Origin: Bacillota bacterium
GTDB lineage: Bacteria; Bacillota; Clostridia; Oscillospirales; QAMX01
DNA: 7,199 nt
Direction: 5' to 3'
Assembly: GCA_029778935.1 (NCBI GenBank)
Contig: JAKPBM010000253.1
Span: 1 to 7,199 of the forward strand
Made by a program: the position numbers and the translations under genes. The stretch's first letter is position 1, and every line of letters starts with the position of its first letter. Shown here piece by piece: positions 6,194 through 7,199 of this stretch. A model generated the notes under the pieces. It had not been told where the DNA came from and ran no database searches. It worked only from the letters and a program-made list of their open reading frames with translations.

Positions 6194-6958
6194 ATGGTGC
6201 TGTTTGACGCCCACGCCCACTACGACGACGACGCGTTCGATTCCGACCGGGACGAGCTGCTTGCTTTGCTTCCCCAAGCAAACATCGGCTATGTGGTCAA
6301 CGCCGGCGCGGACGAAGCCTCGTCGGAAGCGTCCGTCGCCCTGGCCCAGGCGTACCCCTTTGTGTACGCCACCGTCGGCGTGCACCCCCATTCGGCGGCC
6401 CGGGCGTCGAATTCCTATCTGGACGTTCTGGCCGGGCTTTCCAAGGAGTCCAAGGTCGTCGCCGTCGGCGAAATCGGGCTGGACTACCACTACGACTTTT
6501 CGCCGCGTGACGTGCAGAAAAAGGTATTCGATGCGCAGCTTTCCCTGGCCGAACAGCTCGGCCTGCCGGTGGTCATCCACGAGCGGGAGGCCATGGCCGA
6601 CACGCTGGATATTTTAGCCGCCCACCCCAACGTCAAGGCGCTGTTCCACTGCTACTCGGGAAGCGTCGAAACAGCAAGACAGCTGTTAAATCGCGACGTG
6701 TACTTCTCTTTTGGCGGCGTGATTACTTTTAAAAACGCCGTCAAAGCGCCGGAAGTGGTGGCGTTTCTGCCGTCCGACCGGCTGCTGTTGGAAACGGACT
6801 GCCCGTATTTAACGCCCGTACCTCACCGGGGCAAGCGAAACGACTCCCGCTATCTTGTGTACGTCGCCGAAAAGGCGGCGGCTCTGCGGCAGACGGACGC
6901 GGAAACGATTGCCCAGCAAACCACGCAGAACGCTTTGCGGTTTTACAATCTGACCTAA
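6194..6958 (+). CDS. tatD: TatD-family metal-dependent hydrolase/DNase
   Basis: TatD proteins are TIM-barrel amidohydrolase-fold enzymes; characterised members are magnesium-dependent 3'-5' exonucleases or DNases linked to DNA repair. The 254-residue protein is of normal length. It carries the metal ligands in order: HAH at 7-9 (FDAHAHYDD), VGVHPH at 61-66, GEIGLDYHY at 92-100 with Glu93, His129 in VVIHERE, His152 in FHCYSGS, and Asp202 in LLLETDCPYLTP. The ATG at 6194 is 2 nt after the metG stop and no strong ribosome binding site is visible, so translation is probably coupled to metG. The in-frame GTG codons at 6185 (overlapping metG) and 6197 (protein beginning MLFDAHAHYDD) are alternatives. 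The metG-tatD order is the same as metS-yabD in Bacillus subtilis, but rnmV and ksgA do not follow here. Confidence 0.96.
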   Translation: MVLFDAHAHYDDDAFDSDRDELLALLPQANIGYVVNAGADEASSEASVALAQAYPFVYATVGVHPHSAARASNSYLDVLAGLSKESKVVAVGEIGLDYHYDFSPRDVQKKVFDAQLSLAEQLGLPVVIHEREAMADTLDILAAHPNVKALFHCYSGSVETARQLLNRDVYFSFGGVITFKNAVKAPEVVAFLPSDRLLLETDCPYLTPVPHRGKRNDSRYLVYVAEKAAALRQTDAETIAQQTTQNALRFYNLT

Positions 6959-6965
6959 CAAACGG

Positions 6966-7027
6966 GGCCGGAATGCAAGGATTTTGGTAAGCAAAACGCC
7001 GAATTCCCTGCTTCCGGCCTTTTGTTT
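6966..7027 (+). terminator. Intrinsic terminator after tatD, branched hairpin
   Basis: GGCCGGAA at 6966-6973 pairs exactly with TTCCGGCC at 7012-7019. Pairing continues inward past a bulged T with GCA (6975-6977) and TGC (7009-7011), and GG/CC beyond that. A small hairpin, TTTTG (6982-6986) with CAAAA (6992-6996), sits inside the loop. The stem is followed by TTTTGTTTT. The long loop is unusual for a terminator, but the GC stem, U-tail and position 7 bp after the tatD stop support this call. Confidence 0.72.
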
Positions 7028-7054
7028 TGGCTTTTCTTTTTCCCGGAAAGGGTG

Positions 7055-7060
7055 TATAAT
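7055..7060 (+). promoter_or_regulatory. -10 element of the promoter for the right-edge oxidoreductase
   Basis: This is a consensus TATAAT in an AT-rich stretch just past the tatD terminator. The -35 region is weak: TTTTCT at 7032-7037 gives a 17-bp spacer. A TG pair precedes the hexamer directly, one base out of register for a standard extended -10. It leaves a leader of about 65 nt before the ATG at 7134. Confidence 0.6.
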
Positions 7061-7120
7061 ATATGGCGGTGTGTTTTGCAGGATTTGCCAATTTTCGGGG
7101 CCTGGCCCTCTAACCGCTTC

Positions 7121-7126
7121 GGGAGG
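7121..7126 (+). promoter_or_regulatory. Ribosome binding site of the right-edge gene
   Basis: GGGAGG lies 7 nt before the ATG at 7134 and is the strongest Shine-Dalgarno sequence in the window along with that of mrnC. It fixes the start codon. Confidence 0.85.
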
Positions 7127-7133
7127 TTATCAC

Positions 7134-7199
7134 ATGGATCAGATCAGAATGGGTGTTATCGGAATCGGCAACATGGGTTCGGCCCATGCGAAAAGCATC
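7134..7199 (+). CDS. Gfo/Idh/MocA-family oxidoreductase, first 22 codons only
   Basis: The frame is open to the end of the window. The 22 visible residues contain MGVIGIGNMGSAHA, a Rossmann nucleotide-binding start with GxGxxG as GIGNMG at residues 9-14, followed by the Ala-His typical of the Gfo/Idh/MocA family. It resembles the N-terminus of the oxidoreductase at 3050 (VGIIGMGFMGKTHA) but is clearly a different gene. It has its own promoter and ribosome binding site after the tatD terminator. The substrate cannot be inferred, and another Rossmann dehydrogenase family remains possible with so little sequence. Confidence 0.72.
   Translation, partial: MDQIRMGVIGIGNMGSAHAKSI

Noticed and set aside
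5040..6281. Long open frame of 413 codons on the minus strand, antisense to metG and the start of tatD
   Set aside because: It lies opposite genes with certain identity, has no recognisable motifs, and is His/Val/Gly/Arg-rich as expected from the complement of GC-biased codons. The same holds for the antisense frames at 1899-2987 and 899-1645.
7058..7066. AATATATGG shared with 1908-1916 near the other promoter
   Set aside because: The word sits at different offsets from the two -10 boxes and is AT-rich, so a shared operator is not supported.
7101..7133. Short pairing CCTC (7107-7110) with GAGG (7123-7126) and AACC with GGTT that could hide the ribosome binding site
   Set aside because: Each helix is only 4 bp, too weak to claim a regulatory leader or riboswitch.

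Overview
This window looks like a chromosomal segment from a GC-rich member of the Bacillota, probably class Clostridia. The evidence is gene content: a Mini-ribonuclease III, a HelD-type helicase, and a metG-tatD pair in the order known from Bacillus and relatives. GGAGG-type ribosome binding sites and U-tailed intrinsic terminators agree with this. Coding sequence is rich in GCC, GGC and GAC codons, and the intergenic regions are clearly AT-richer. The assignment to Clostridia is an inference, and the genus cannot be told from the sequence. All convincing genes lie on the + strand.

Layout. Positions 1-1813 hold the 3' part of a superfamily 1 helicase gene (HelD-like, 5' end outside the window). 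It is followed almost without a gap by mrnC (Mini-RNase III), and the unit closes with a perfect 12-bp stem terminator at 1829-1863. An extended -10 promoter at 1914-1922 then opens a two-gene unit. Its genes are a cytoplasmic sialidase-fold (Asp-box beta-propeller) protein at 2001-3029 and a Gfo/Idh/MocA-family oxidoreductase at 3050-4150. After only 58 bp, with no terminator seen, comes metG (methionyl-tRNA synthetase with a C-terminal tRNA-binding domain, 4209-6191). tatD (metal-dependent DNase/hydrolase, 6194-6958) follows with a 2-bp gap. A branched hairpin with a T-rich tail at 6966-7027 ends this unit. A -10 box at 7055-7060 and a strong ribosome binding site lead into the first 22 codons of a second Gfo/Idh/MocA oxidoreductase, which runs off the right edge.

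How the genes fit together. mrnC, metG and tatD are housekeeping genes (23S rRNA maturation, tRNA charging, DNA/nucleic acid quality control), and the helicase probably acts on RNA polymerase. The sialidase-fold/oxidoreductase pair and the second oxidoreductase look like accessory carbohydrate or carboxylated-sugar metabolism placed among housekeeping genes. With no terminator between 4150 and 4209, transcription from the 1917 promoter may read on into metG and tatD.

No RNA genes, CRISPR arrays, insertion sequences or phage genes were seen. I do not see a clear new defence or mobile system. The most interesting item is the uncharacterised intracellular Asp-box protein paired with its oxidoreductase.
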